Below, piece by piece: positions 26,158 to 35,335 of a stretch of DNA of 64,000 nucleotides (position 1 is its first letter; each line of letters begins with the position of its first letter). This stretch comes from an uncultured Acidobacteriaceae bacterium (GTDB lineage Bacteria > Acidobacteriota > Terriglobia > Terriglobales > Acidobacteriaceae), in assembly GCA_903849645.1 (NCBI GenBank), contig CAINJJ010000037.1, forward strand, positions 62,001 through 126,000, written 5' to 3'. The notes beneath the pieces were generated by a model. The model searched no databases and was not told where the DNA came from. It saw nothing but the letters and a program-made list of their open reading frames with translations. The translations under genes and the position numbers were made by a program.

Positions 26158-27968
26158 TTTCCCAGTACCTCCTTTCTCAGAGTGCTGCGCGCCGTCAACT
26201 GCGCAAAGCTGTTCATGGTGGCGTACCCGGCCAGGAACCGGTCCAGAACCGCGCCGAAAAGGTACAACCCGCCGCCGGCAAACTGCTGCTCGTCAAACTC
26301 CATCTCCACCTGGGTCCCGCGCGCGGGCACCAGCCCATAGGGCGAGTCCACCAGCGCAAAGTTCGGAGACGACTTCATCTTCAAGATCGAGCCCACCTGG
26401 TTCTCGCTCGACTGCAGGTCCGTCATGTTGTGCAGCCGCAAGATCTCCTGCATCGCCGGACGCCCCTCTTCGTTCAGCGAGAGGTAGTTCAACGACAGCA
26501 GCGAGATCAGCCGCCACATCGTGTCCTTGCCCGTCGGCACGCTGACGCTCGGGGTGGGACGGCGCAATGCCGTTACCGTCTTCGCCACCGCAAATCCCGG
26601 CACGTCAAAGTCCCCCGCCTCCGCGCCAAAGTTGAACCGCGTCGGCAGATCGAAGTTCGAGCACAGCGTCTTCACCATCAGCACATCGGCGTCCGGCTCG
26701 GTAAAACTCCCCGTCAGGTCCACCACCGAGATGGTCATCGTCGACGGCTGCCGCTCTCCAATCTCGTTGGAGTGCCGGTTGGCCACCCAGAAGGCCAGAT
26801 CCTTGCGCTTCCGTGTCTGGTGCCGATAGGCATGAAGAGGTTCCACCACCTGCGAAAGCCGCAGCCGCGGGTTCGACGCCACCACCTCCTCAATGCTGAA
26901 GATCTCCATGATCGTCGAGTGACGGCTGTCGGGAATGATGGTGTACTCGTGGCGCGTGTGGCTCAGCAGGATAGGCTTGGCCGTCTGCGGAAAGATGTTG
27001 ACAGCCGGGGTGCAGCTCAGTCGGAACGTCCGCTCGTTCACGCCCAGCTCCAGCACCTGCTGCCGCTCCGCCCGCTCGAAGCGCGAAAACAGAAAGACCA
27101 GCTCCGCTTCTTCCCCAAAGCCCGACTGCCCCAGCGCCTCCAGCCCTTCCAGTTCAAAAAACAGGAACTTCTCCGGAAACGCAAAATATTCCTGCAGCAG
27201 CCGGTGCCCGTCCATCGAGCGGCGCACAAAGGGCAAAAGGCTCTCCTCGGGAGAAAAGCCCACCATCTTCAGGTTGCCCGGTTCCAGGCTGATCAGCCGC
27301 TGGTCGTTCTTGGGGTCGCGCAGTTGAATCTCGATGCAGTTCTGCGAGAACAGCTCATAGAGCGGATAGGTGACGCTCGCATCGCCCGACAGGTGGAAGC
27401 GCAGCCGCGAAATGGGCAGCCCTTCAAAGATCACATCCTTGTTGCAGCGCAGTCTCAGCCGCGCCGCGGACACCGCCTGCGAGGCCACGGTCGCGCGCGG
27501 CGGCCGCTGCATCCTCTCCGGCTGGCGCCACTCCGCCGAGGCCACTGAAAAAGGCCAGAGATCCACGTCATACGACGTGCTGAAGCGGCAGGGCAGTTCC
27601 TCCACCGCCGCCTTGGTCACCAGTTGCGTGCCCCGCGGAACGCGCGCCCCGGCCGTCTTCTTGCCCTGCGCCGGGTCCGCCTGGCACTCCACAATCGTCA
27701 CCGACGGAATGGGCCGCAGATAACCTGGATGAATCATCTTGATCAGCGCTTCGCTGATCTCCGGAAAGTCGTCGTCGATGCGCCGGTGAACGCGCGCCGC
27801 CAGAAACGCAAAGCCCTCGAGAAGCCGGTTGACGTGCGGGTCTTCGCAGTGGTCCGGGTCCAGCAGCAGCCTGCCTGCCACCTGCGGATACTTGCGCGCA
27901 AACTCCCCGCCCATCTGGCGCAAATAGGTCAACTCGCGCTCATAATATTCCAGCAATTCTTCGCGCAT
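26121..27968 (-). CDS. tssF: T6SS baseplate protein TssF
   Basis: A 615-residue baseplate wedge protein (ImpG/VasA family). It opens with the family hallmark LLEYYERELTYLRQMGGEFARKYPQVAGRL, followed by DPHVNRLLEGFAFLAARVHRRIDDDFPEISEAL. The C-terminal part has DSPYGLVPARGTQVEMEFDEQQFAGGGLYLFG, typical of TssF. It lies three bases after tssE and overlaps tssG. Confidence 0.95.
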   Translation of the reverse strand: MREELLEYYERELTYLRQMGGEFARKYPQVAGRLLLDPDHCEDPHVNRLLEGFAFLAARVHRRIDDDFPEISEALIKMIHPGYLRPIPSVTIVECQADPAQGKKTAGARVPRGTQLVTKAAVEELPCRFSTSYDVDLWPFSVASAEWRQPERMQRPPRATVASQAVSAARLRLRCNKDVIFEGLPISRLRFHLSGDASVTYPLYELFSQNCIEIQLRDPKNDQRLISLEPGNLKMVGFSPEESLLPFVRRSMDGHRLLQEYFAFPEKFLFFELEGLEALGQSGFGEEAELVFLFSRFERAERQQVLELGVNERTFRLSCTPAVNIFPQTAKPILLSHTRHEYTIIPDSRHSTIMEIFSIEEVVASNPRLRLSQVVEPLHAYRHQTRKRKDLAFWVANRHSNEIGERQPSTMTISVVDLTGSFTEPDADVLMVKTLCSNFDLPTRFNFGAEAGDFDVPGFAVAKTVTALRRPTPSVSVPTGKDTMWRLISLLSLNYLSLNEEGRPAMQEILRLHNMTDLQSSENQVGSILKMKSSPNFALVDSPYGLVPARGTQVEMEFDEQQFAGGGLYLFGAVLDRFLAGYATMNSFAQLTARSTLRKEVLGKWPPRAGDQALL

Positions 27969-27971
27969 TGC

Positions 27972-28436
27972 CTATTTCACCTCGTACTCGCCGCTGATCA
28001 ACTCCAGCACTGTATCAAATTTAATCTCCTCTTCCGTGTTTTCGTATCGAAGCAGCCCCTCGATATGAAACTTGATGCTCCGGTTCAGAGTATCCGTACG
28101 CGACAAAAATACCTTTGGATTGCGAATCCTCGGTTCATGTGTCCGAATGCACTTTTCAATGGCCGCAGTCAGGGCGCCCGTGTCCTTGCCCGCCGATCCG
28201 TCATAGCTGTGAATGTCGGGCAAGCCGTAGTTCACGATCGAAGCGCTCACGCCCGGATACCCATCGATCCCCGGAATGATGGCCTGCCGCGTATTCAGCA
28301 GCCACTCCACATCCCGCTTGAGCGCATCGCGATACATCGCCAGCGAAGTGGCGCGCGTGTCCGGCCACTGGTCCACATCCATCAGGCGGTCCACCAGCGA
28401 CTGGGTAATCAGGAGTTCTGACTTTAGCCTGGCCAT
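27972..28436 (-). CDS. tssE: T6SS baseplate protein TssE (gp25-like)
   Basis: A 154-residue gp25-like protein that initiates sheath polymerisation on the baseplate. Family features are LNTRQAIIPGIDGYPGVSASIVNYGLPDIHSY and an EPRIRNPKVFLSRTD segment near the C-terminal third. I chose the ATG at 28436, preceded by a G-rich ribosome site (GGGGGGGAGC), over the track start at 28529; an ATG at 28469 is also possible. It follows tssA after about 180 bases, the largest gap within this transcription unit. Confidence 0.9.
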   Translation of the reverse strand: MARLKSELLITQSLVDRLMDVDQWPDTRATSLAMYRDALKRDVEWLLNTRQAIIPGIDGYPGVSASIVNYGLPDIHSYDGSAGKDTGALTAAIEKCIRTHEPRIRNPKVFLSRTDTLNRSIKFHIEGLLRYENTEEEIKFDTVLELISGEYEVK

Positions 28437-28615
28437 GCTCCCCCCCCCGCCCTCCGTTGACCTGCCCATAAGATTGAAGAGTTGCCGAACCGCGATCCGA
28501 GGATGCGGGCGCCCCCCGGCCACCCTCATCCAATTGGCCGCGGGCTGGATTCAGCCACCCGGCTTCTTCGCGCCCAATACGCCGCGTCCGTTCCTCAAAA
28601 ATGCCTCACCGCGGA

Positions 28616-29986
28616 TCAGCGCAAAACGTACGAGTCGAGCCACTGCTGCGTTTCGTGATTCGCGGCGCCTGTGTCATCTTCCAGCGTCCAGTACCTCACT
28701 TCGGGACGAACCGCCAGAAGGCTGCGAAGCGTTCCCTCCACTGCCGCTGAGATCGCCTCCGCCCCCGTCTCCTGCCCCGCGCGCCAGATATAGCGGTGCA
28801 GGTCGAGCCACGCGCGCGCGCAGGGACTCGCCAGAATCGGAATGGACGAACGCAGCAACTCGGCCCAGGCGCCCTTTTGCGCCAGAGCCCGCATGGTTTG
28901 CCTCATCTCGGGAGTCGGTCCCACCGCAAACCCCAGCGCCGGCTCCTCGCCCTGCATCCGCGTCTCGCCCAGCCGCAGCCCCGCGCAAACGAGGTAAGCC
29001 ACCGGCGACGTTGGACTCGCGGAAAACAAAAGCTCGGCGCTCCTGACCACAAGTTGATAGGCCTCGCCCAGCGAAGAAACCTGCACCGACCCGCCGGAGT
29101 AGTTTCCCCCCCCGGCCGTCTCTCCCCCCGAAGCGAAGCCTGAACCGGCCTCCGCCGCCGCCTCTCCCCCTGCCTCGGCAGCGGGCTGCTCCACCACCGG
29201 CACGGGATCGGGATCGGTCTTCCGGCGCTCATGCAGAAGAGAGGACGCCAGGCCGTGAACCTCGTCCAGCGCGCTCTTCAGCCGGGCCAGGTTCGGGCCG
29301 TCGTTCCCGTATTTCTCATCGTGGAACTGGTCCAGTTCCCTGGCTGCTTCCTGAGCCTCTTCGAGCGCGGCGACCGTGTCAACATAGAAAGCCTTCGGCG
29401 TTGCCGCAAAAGCCTGGTCGAAGTCCTCCGCCGTCAGCTTGCCGTGTTCGATTGCGTCCTTGCGCACTTCGATCTTGGAACTGGTCGTGGCGTCCTTCTC
29501 ATAGCCCACCGCGCGCGACTCGATGTAGCTCACCAGGCCGTACCCGGTCTTGGTCAAGGGCATCGAACGAAGAGCCGTCCCCAGCTTGTTGGCCACGCCC
29601 TCCACGGCGATCGCCCGCCGCTCCATGTCCGTTTCGTCTTCGATCTGCGGGTGAATCGTCGGCCAGAACGTCTCTTCCAGAGATTGAATCAACCGGATCC
29701 CTGGAACCAGAATCGGCAGCCCTTCAATCTTGAACTGCGACTCGATCAGCCAGTCCGCAAGGCGCAGGTCCTTGCTGCGCTTGGCCAGCGCATCTCCCGC
29801 CAGCTTGATGATCTGGCGGTAGTCCGCCTTCTTCTGCTGCGCGGGCGTCCAATCTCCCGCGGGAATATCGTCTGCGTCTTCCCGCCGGGCTTCCTTGAGT
29901 TGGTCAAAAACCTTGTCGTAATAAAGATCGGGACCCGATGGATCTTCCCCCGCGATGGGCTCCAGCAAATCCTCACGAAGCGGCAT
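28616..29986 (-). CDS. tssA: T6SS protein TssA
   Basis: A 456-residue ImpA-family protein that helps assemble the tail sheath and tube. The ImpA N-terminal domain is clear: LLEPIAGEDPSGPDLYYDKVFDQLKEARRED, then KSKDLRLADWL-like sequence (RSKDLRLADWLIESQFKIEGLPIL) and FWPTIHP. A Gly/Ala/Glu-rich linker around 270-305 separates it from the C-terminal helical domain. It overlaps tagJ by 14 bases. Which TssA subclass it belongs to cannot be decided by eye. Confidence 0.92.
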   Translation of the reverse strand: MPLREDLLEPIAGEDPSGPDLYYDKVFDQLKEARREDADDIPAGDWTPAQQKKADYRQIIKLAGDALAKRSKDLRLADWLIESQFKIEGLPILVPGIRLIQSLEETFWPTIHPQIEDETDMERRAIAVEGVANKLGTALRSMPLTKTGYGLVSYIESRAVGYEKDATTSSKIEVRKDAIEHGKLTAEDFDQAFAATPKAFYVDTVAALEEAQEAARELDQFHDEKYGNDGPNLARLKSALDEVHGLASSLLHERRKTDPDPVPVVEQPAAEAGGEAAAEAGSGFASGGETAGGGNYSGGSVQVSSLGEAYQLVVRSAELLFSASPTSPVAYLVCAGLRLGETRMQGEEPALGFAVGPTPEMRQTMRALAQKGAWAELLRSSIPILASPCARAWLDLHRYIWRAGQETGAEAISAAVEGTLRSLLAVRPEVRYWTLEDDTGAANHETQQWLDSYVLR

Positions 29987-30701
29987 CGTCGCTCTCCTTG
30001 GGGCCAGCCGACCACACTACGCTCCTTATATCCAGAAGCGGGACATCGACTCCATCGATGACAATCGTCTTGGTTCCATAGGGCAGTTCGCCATACTTCT
30101 CATCGGCCTCCCACACTGACTCGCGGCCCAGTTGCACTGACTCGTCCTCATGCTTCCACGACAAGGGGCAAAGCACCGGGATCAGGACCTCGCCCAGTTC
30201 CTGCAACCGGAACTCGGGTGTGGTCTCCACCCGCGCCTGCGCCCACATCAGGTCGCGAAGGTTCGCCGGCGGGTCAATCTCCACCCGCGTCAGATAGTGC
30301 ATCGGAATCCACGTATAACTGCCCGCGATGAACACCTCCAGATTGTCGCCAATCCGTGGGTCCGCGTCGGCCAGGTCTGTGAATTCCTTCCCGTTCCAGG
30401 TTCCCCCGGGCGCGGACTTATCGCCGGCAGGAGGTGTCTCCAGCCGGGCAAACATATTTTGCCTTGTACGCTCGGCGTGCAAGGCGCTGCGGTAGAGCAG
30501 CGTTCCCGCGGCCGCCTCAGGATTGGCGTCCGAAAGGATATCCAACTGCTTCTCCGCCCGGTCATATTCCCCAGCGAATATCAGAAGCTCGAACAGGAAA
30601 GTACGGCGCTTGACGTCGAGTGGGTTGGACCGCAACTCTTCGCCAAGCGCCTTGATTGCCTCCCGCAGCTTTCCTTCGCGGTAAAGCGCTAGTGGTGTCA
30701 T
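29973..30701 (-). CDS. tagJ: T6SS accessory protein TagJ (ImpE)
   Basis: A 242-residue ImpE-family protein. It begins with TPR-like helices (ALYREGKLREAIKALGEELRSNPLDVKRRTFLFELLIFAGEYDRAEKQLD) and continues with the ImpE-type YTWIPMHYLTRVEIDPP and PVLCPLSWKHEDESVQLGRES. In systems that have it, TagJ binds the TssB sheath protein and aids ClpV function. It sits six bases downstream of hcp and overlaps tssA. Confidence 0.9.
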   Translation of the reverse strand: MTPLALYREGKLREAIKALGEELRSNPLDVKRRTFLFELLIFAGEYDRAEKQLDILSDANPEAAAGTLLYRSALHAERTRQNMFARLETPPAGDKSAPGGTWNGKEFTDLADADPRIGDNLEVFIAGSYTWIPMHYLTRVEIDPPANLRDLMWAQARVETTPEFRLQELGEVLIPVLCPLSWKHEDESVQLGRESVWEADEKYGELPYGTKTIVIDGVDVPLLDIRSVVWSAGPKESDDAAS

Positions 30702-30707
30702 TGTCCC

Positions 30708-31184
30708 TTAGGAGACCTTGTTCGCCTTCAGCTCGTAGGTTACCGCGCCGGTCGAGGTCAAAATGCCCTTCTCGTCCTGCGTGCTGTAATCCCACTTGAT
30801 CTTGTTGTAGCTGAACGAGACGCTTTCCGTCGGGATTTCGCTCGAAGCCGAGTGCTGCAGAGAGGTGATGAACAGCTCCTCAAAGTTGATCTTCAGGAAC
30901 GGCTTGCCGTCCGCGCCGGACTTCACCGCTTCCAGCACGCCCGTCGGCAGGTGAGTGCCCGAGACCAGCGCCTTGAACAGCTTGGGGGTCGACTTGTCCA
31001 GGTACTTCATGATGCTCAGATCGGAGAGATCGGCCTTGCCTGCGCCGGACCCGCCCGTCCCTGCAACTGAACTCACCTGCGAGCCGCCCAGGCTCCAGGA
31101 CATAATCTGGATGTAGTCCTTGTGCTTGTCATCCGCGGACTCGCCCGGAATCGTGTCAATCTTCAGAAAAAAGTCAACTGCCAT
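30708..31184 (-). CDS. hcp: T6SS tube protein Hcp (TssD)
   Basis: A 158-residue Hcp-family protein that stacks as hexameric rings to form the inner tube and is secreted. Family features: AVDFFLKIDTIPGESADDKHKDYIQIMSWSLG at the N-terminus, a Gly/Ser-rich loop, and LFITSLQHSASSEIPTESVSFSYNKIKWDY near the C-terminus. The ATG has AGGA upstream. It is followed closely by tagJ and preceded by tssC after 81 bases. Confidence 0.95.
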   Translation of the reverse strand: MAVDFFLKIDTIPGESADDKHKDYIQIMSWSLGGSQVSSVAGTGGSGAGKADLSDLSIMKYLDKSTPKLFKALVSGTHLPTGVLEAVKSGADGKPFLKINFEELFITSLQHSASSEIPTESVSFSYNKIKWDYSTQDEKGILTSTGAVTYELKANKVS

Positions 31185-31265
31185 GTCGGAATCCTTTCGA
31201 TTTGAGCCTTCTTGCGAAGGCCGGTTGGGGATTTCTGGTTAACGAGACTGGAAACGTCCGCCTGC

Positions 31266-32756
31266 CTACTTGCCCGCAGGCTGGGGAAGATCCGCTACAA
31301 GCCTCAGAGACACGGTGAGCTCGTCCAGTTGGAAGTGAGGACGCAGGAAGCAGACGGCGCGCAATACGCCGGGCTTGCCTGCCACTTCCACGACTTCGAT
31401 GCGGGCATCGCGGAGAGGCCTCTCGGACTTGGCCGCGGGCGACGCATCGTCGTCGGCGATCACATAGTTCGCAATCCATTGGTTCAGGAAACGATCCGCT
31501 TGCGACCGGCTCATCGTGCTGCCGATCTTGTCGCGCATCATCGCCTTCAGATAATGAGCAAAGCGGGAGATGGCCAGCATATACGGCAACTGCGCCGACA
31601 AACGGGCATTGGCGTTCGCTTCCGGCTTGTCATACACCTTGGGCTTGTTGGCCGTCTGCACGCTGAAGAAGGCCGCGTAATCGGTCCCCTTGCAGTGAAC
31701 CAGCGGAACAAATCCCTGATCGGCCAGTTCCTTTTCGCGCCGGTCGGTGATGGCCACTTCCGTCGGGCACTTCAGAGCCACATCGCCGTCGTCGGTGCGG
31801 AAGTTGTGCGTCGCCAGCCCATCCACCAGGCCGCCGTTTTCCACGCCGCGAATCGAGGCGCACCAGCCGAACTTGGCAAACGACTGCGTCAGCCGCGCCG
31901 CCAGAGCATAGGCGGCATTGCCCCACAGATACTTGGAGTGATCCCTGCCGTCAACGCCCTCTTCAAACGCGAACTCTTCAATCTGCCGCGTGTCCTTGCC
32001 GTAGGGCTCCCGCATCAGCACATGAGGCATGGTCAGCGCCACGTAGCGCGAGTCGTCGGAAGCGCGGAAGCTCTTCCACTTGGCGTACTCAGTGCTGTCG
32101 AAGACCTTCGACATGTCCCGGATTCCGGCGATCTGACCGAACTCGGTCAGGTTCATCATCTCCGGCCCCGCCGCCGTAAGGAACGGCGCATGAGCCGCCG
32201 ACGCCACCTGCGACACCTTCTCCAGCAACTCAACGTCTTCGCCGGAACGGCCAAACTCATAGTCGCCCAGCAGTGCGCCGAAGGGCGCGCCGCCAAATAC
32301 GCCGAACTCCTCTTCGTACACCTTCTTGAAGAACGCGCTCTGATCAAACTCCGGCGCGCGCTGCAGGTCGCGCAGCAGGTCCTTCTTCGAAACATTCAAC
32401 AGCTTGATCTTGAGCTGGTCGTTGGTCTCGCTCTGGTCCAGCAGGTACTTGATGCCCCGCCACGTCGCTTCCAGCTTCTGGAACGACGGATGGTGCAGCA
32501 CCTCGTTCAGTTGCAGCGAGATGAGACGGTCAATGTCCGCAATGCGCGCGCCGATCGTGGCCTCCGCATCGCGGTTCAGAGTCATGTGTCCCTCAAGAAC
32601 CTGGCTCACAAACTCCTTGACCATGTCCTTGCCGCGTTCCAGCGCCACGGAGTCCTGGCCGAAACGCCCCTGGGAGACGATCTGATCCAGCAGCGAGACC
32701 TCGGTGGACTGGGCTGCAGCAGCCTGCGCTTCAAGTGGATTGGCTGAGCTACTCAT
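31266..32756 (-). CDS. tssC: T6SS sheath protein TssC (VipB)
   Basis: The 496-residue large subunit of the contractile sheath. Family motifs are strong: HPSFQKLEATWRGIKYLLDQSETNDQLKIKLLNVSKKDLLRDL, EFGVFGGAPFGALLGDYEF, FLTAAGPEMMNL, LPHVL-like TMPHVLMREPYG, and LPYMLAISRFAHYLKAMMRDKIGS. Its ATG overlaps the tssB stop by eight bases, as usual for this pair, ensuring balanced synthesis. Confidence 0.97.
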   Translation of the reverse strand: MSSSANPLEAQAAAAQSTEVSLLDQIVSQGRFGQDSVALERGKDMVKEFVSQVLEGHMTLNRDAEATIGARIADIDRLISLQLNEVLHHPSFQKLEATWRGIKYLLDQSETNDQLKIKLLNVSKKDLLRDLQRAPEFDQSAFFKKVYEEEFGVFGGAPFGALLGDYEFGRSGEDVELLEKVSQVASAAHAPFLTAAGPEMMNLTEFGQIAGIRDMSKVFDSTEYAKWKSFRASDDSRYVALTMPHVLMREPYGKDTRQIEEFAFEEGVDGRDHSKYLWGNAAYALAARLTQSFAKFGWCASIRGVENGGLVDGLATHNFRTDDGDVALKCPTEVAITDRREKELADQGFVPLVHCKGTDYAAFFSVQTANKPKVYDKPEANANARLSAQLPYMLAISRFAHYLKAMMRDKIGSTMSRSQADRFLNQWIANYVIADDDASPAAKSERPLRDARIEVVEVAGKPGVLRAVCFLRPHFQLDELTVSLRLVADLPQPAGK

Positions 32757-33276
32757 TCTTGTCCCCCTCCGGCTTTCCGCCGACTTCCGCGCGAAGCTTG
32801 TTCAACTCTTCGGTCTGCGACACCGCGTCAAACAGCGCCTGGTCAAACTGGTCGTTGCCCTGCAGGCTGCCGCGCAGGTTCCCCAGGCGGGTCCGCAGGT
32901 CAAGAAGTTCCTTGATCGGTCCCACCTGCTCGGCCACTCTGGCAGGCGAGAAATCATCAAAGCTCTCAAAGTGAAGATCGACCGCCACCTTGCCTGCCTT
33001 CGGGTCGTCGCTCAGCTTGTTCTCGACCGCAAATTTCAGATGCGGCTGCATGCCCTTCAGCACGTTGTCAAAGTTGTCGGGGTTGATCTCGACAAACTTG
33101 CGATCCTTCAAAGCCGCCAACGGCTGCTCGGGCTGGCCGGTTAGATCGCCCAAGACTCCCATGACGAAGGGAAGTTCCTTCATCTCGATGGCGTTGCCGA
33201 CTTCAACGTCGTAGGTAATCTGCACTCGGGGGGCCCGAACGCGACTGAGTTTTTGCTGGGTACTCTCTCTGGCCAT
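32749..33276 (-). CDS. tssB: T6SS sheath protein TssB (VipA)
   Basis: The 175-residue small sheath subunit. It opens with the family pattern TQQKLSRVRAPRVQITYDVEVGNAIEMKELPFVMGVLGDLTG and contains KFVEINPDNFDNVLKGMQPHLKF and LHFESFDDFSPARVAEQ. The ATG has GGAGAA upstream. It is the first gene of the leftward T6SS unit, and the promoter must lie in the AT-richer 33277-33787 region shared with tssK. Confidence 0.97.
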   Translation of the reverse strand: MARESTQQKLSRVRAPRVQITYDVEVGNAIEMKELPFVMGVLGDLTGQPEQPLAALKDRKFVEINPDNFDNVLKGMQPHLKFAVENKLSDDPKAGKVAVDLHFESFDDFSPARVAEQVGPIKELLDLRTRLGNLRGSLQGNDQFDQALFDAVSQTEELNKLRAEVGGKPEGDKNE

Positions 33277-33787
33277 AATTCTCCGGGGACTACAGGTGGG
33301 ATAACAGAAACAAAGTAATCACAGTCCAGCCAGTATGTCCAGTGAAAATGTCAAAGACGCTCGCAGATTGTGCAAACAAGTTTCGCAGCCGGGCCTCGCC
33401 AAAAAAATCTCCGCCATGCGATGCAAGTTGTGCGACTATGTTCATGTAAAGTCGGGGGTTGCCGGACCTTCACCTGATTGCGACAATCCAGAAAATATCA
33501 GCACATGCCAATCGAGTCTCCAACGATTCGCGGGTCTTCAGCCCCTGCCTCCGCGAAATTTCTGGTGCCTGCCCATGCTTAACGCAATTCACCCGTTCGC
33601 CCCTTTCGCGATTTGTCACACCATGCCTGAATTGCGGCATTTGAGTCTCTAATTCAATGCCCATAGCTCCATTCACCCCCATTTGCGCGCCGCATTCACC
33701 CTCTGGTTTGCCACTAGGGGCTCAGGCTCAGGACGCTGCTACGTCGAAACTGATAACATTCCTTTCTTAGCCGAGGTTGCTCAGCAA
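33277..33787. other. tssB-tssK divergent regulatory region
   Basis: About 510 bases without a supported gene; the ORFs listed at 33335-33652 and 33459-33644 look random. It is noticeably richer in A and T than the flanking genes and must hold promoters for both T6SS arms. A TTGACA sequence occurs on the minus strand near 33350, but no -10 at proper spacing was found, and no convincing sigma-54 site was found on either strand. Confidence 0.55.
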
Positions 33788-35146
33788 ATGCGACAGCTTC
33801 AACCCGTCATCTGGTCCAAGGGAACTTTCCTCTCGCCCCAGCACCTGCAGGCGCAGGAGCGATTCGTCGAAGACTCGGCGCGCTTCTACCTCGACTCCCT
33901 CAACGCCCGCTCCTGGGGCTTTCGCGAGTTTCAGATCGACGCCAAGGCCCTCTCGGAGGGCCGCCTGGCCATCACCCACGCCACCGGCCTCTTCCCCGAC
34001 GCCCTTCCCCTCGACATCCCCGCCTCCGACCCCCCTCCCCCGGCCCGCAACCTTGCCGAGTGCTTCCCCGAGGGCCGCACCAGTTGCCTCTTCTATCTCG
34101 CCGTCCCTGAATACCTTGCCGGCGGCATGAACATCTCCCGCGACCGCGGCAGCGTCAGCACCCGCTTCATGGCCCACCTCCAGATGGTGCGCGACGAAAA
34201 CACCGGCACCGGGGAAAAGCCCGTCCAGGTCGCCCGCAAGAACCTCCAGATCCTCGCCGAGGGCGAAAACCTCGAGGGCTCCGTCCTGCTCGGCTGCGCC
34301 CGCATCCTGCGTTCCGAGGTCGGCATCTTCCAGGTGGACCTCACTTATATCCCACCCCTGATTGACGTCCACGCCTACCCAACGCTCAAGCGCATCCTCA
34401 GTAATATGGTGGAGCTTCTGGTCGCCCGCAGCAGCCAGCTCTCCGGAACCCGCCGCCAGAAGAATCAATCCCTGGCCGATTTCACCGCCTCCGACGTCGC
34501 CAACTTCTGGCTGCTCTACACCATCAACAGCCATCTGCCCGTCCTGCGCCACTTCCTCGAATCCACCAACATCCAGCCCGAGACACTCTTCAGCGAGCTC
34601 TCCGACCTGGCCGGCGCCCTAACCGCCTTCTCCAACAAGATCACCCCCCGCGAGCTACCTTCCTATAACCATGAGCAGCTCGGCGCCTGCTTCGGCGAGC
34701 TCGACCGCCTCATCCGCATCATGCTTGAGACCGTCGTCCCCAGCAACTTCATCGCCCTGCCCCTCAAGCTCGTCCGCGACACCATCTACGCCGCGTCCAT
34801 CGACAAGGATGCCTACTTCGAGGGCTCGCGCTTCTATCTCGCGATCTCCGCCGACATCCGCGACGCCGACCTCATCGACCGCACCCCCAAGCTCCTCAAG
34901 GCCTGCTCCGCCACCCAGCTTGAGACCCTCATCCGCAACGCCCTCGCCGGACTGCGCCTGCAGCACGTCCCTACTCCGCCGCGCTCCATCCCCGTCAAGC
35001 TGCGGCAGCAGTACTTCTCCATCGAGACCTCCGGCCCCATATGGGAGTCCGTCCAGCGCGCCCGCAACTTCGCCGTCTACGTCCCGTCCGAGATCCTCAA
35101 CCCCCAGATGGAACTCATCATCCTGCTGCCCCAGGCAGCCCAGTGA
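33788..35146 (+). CDS. tssK: T6SS baseplate-membrane connector TssK
   Basis: A 452-residue TssK (ImpJ/VasE) protein that links the baseplate to the membrane complex. Features include PVIWSKGTFLSPQHLQAQERF at the N-terminus, VGIFQVDLTYIPPLIDV in the middle, and a C-terminal domain with SIPVKLRQQYFSIETSGPIWESVQRARNFAVYVP. The ATG at 33788, with GAGG 11 bases upstream, marks the family start; the track start at 33683 is too early. TssK normally contacts TssL/TssM, yet neither gene follows it here. Confidence 0.95.
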   Translation: MRQLQPVIWSKGTFLSPQHLQAQERFVEDSARFYLDSLNARSWGFREFQIDAKALSEGRLAITHATGLFPDALPLDIPASDPPPPARNLAECFPEGRTSCLFYLAVPEYLAGGMNISRDRGSVSTRFMAHLQMVRDENTGTGEKPVQVARKNLQILAEGENLEGSVLLGCARILRSEVGIFQVDLTYIPPLIDVHAYPTLKRILSNMVELLVARSSQLSGTRRQKNQSLADFTASDVANFWLLYTINSHLPVLRHFLESTNIQPETLFSELSDLAGALTAFSNKITPRELPSYNHEQLGACFGELDRLIRIMLETVVPSNFIALPLKLVRDTIYAASIDKDAYFEGSRFYLAISADIRDADLIDRTPKLLKACSATQLETLIRNALAGLRLQHVPTPPRSIPVKLRQQYFSIETSGPIWESVQRARNFAVYVPSEILNPQMELIILLPQAAQ

Positions 35147-35215
35147 CCGTGGCGTTGTAGTCGCGCCAACAGACCCGGCTGCCCCAGCTCCCTCCCACTC
35201 TCCCCAACGCAAATG

Positions 35216-35257
35216 CGGGGCGCCCCAGGTCCCGCGCTTGGGACCTGAGAGAGCACT
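35216..35257. repeat. Dispersed GGTCCC-type hairpin repeat
   Basis: CAGGTCCC (35226-35233) pairs with GGGACCTG (35240-35247), within GGGGCGCCCCAGGTCCCG... and a GAGAGCAC tail. It lies between tssK and the next gene and could end tssK transcription, although no T-run follows. It is a close relative of the copy at 51644-51688. Confidence 0.65.
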
Positions 35258-35335
35258 AACCCCGAGAACCGCGATGCCCTCTGCGCTATCCTGAATGCAA
35301 CTGATTTCGAGGAGCCTTCTTCACTTCGAGATAGA

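Noticed and set aside
33380-33420. Possible sigma-54 site upstream of tssB (minus strand TGGCGAGGCCCGGCTGC)
   Set aside because: The spacing between the GG and GC elements does not fit the -24/-12 consensus.
33335-33652. Plus-strand 105-residue ORF between tssB and tssK
   Set aside because: No ribosome site, no domain, random-looking composition, and it fills a region needed for divergent promoters.
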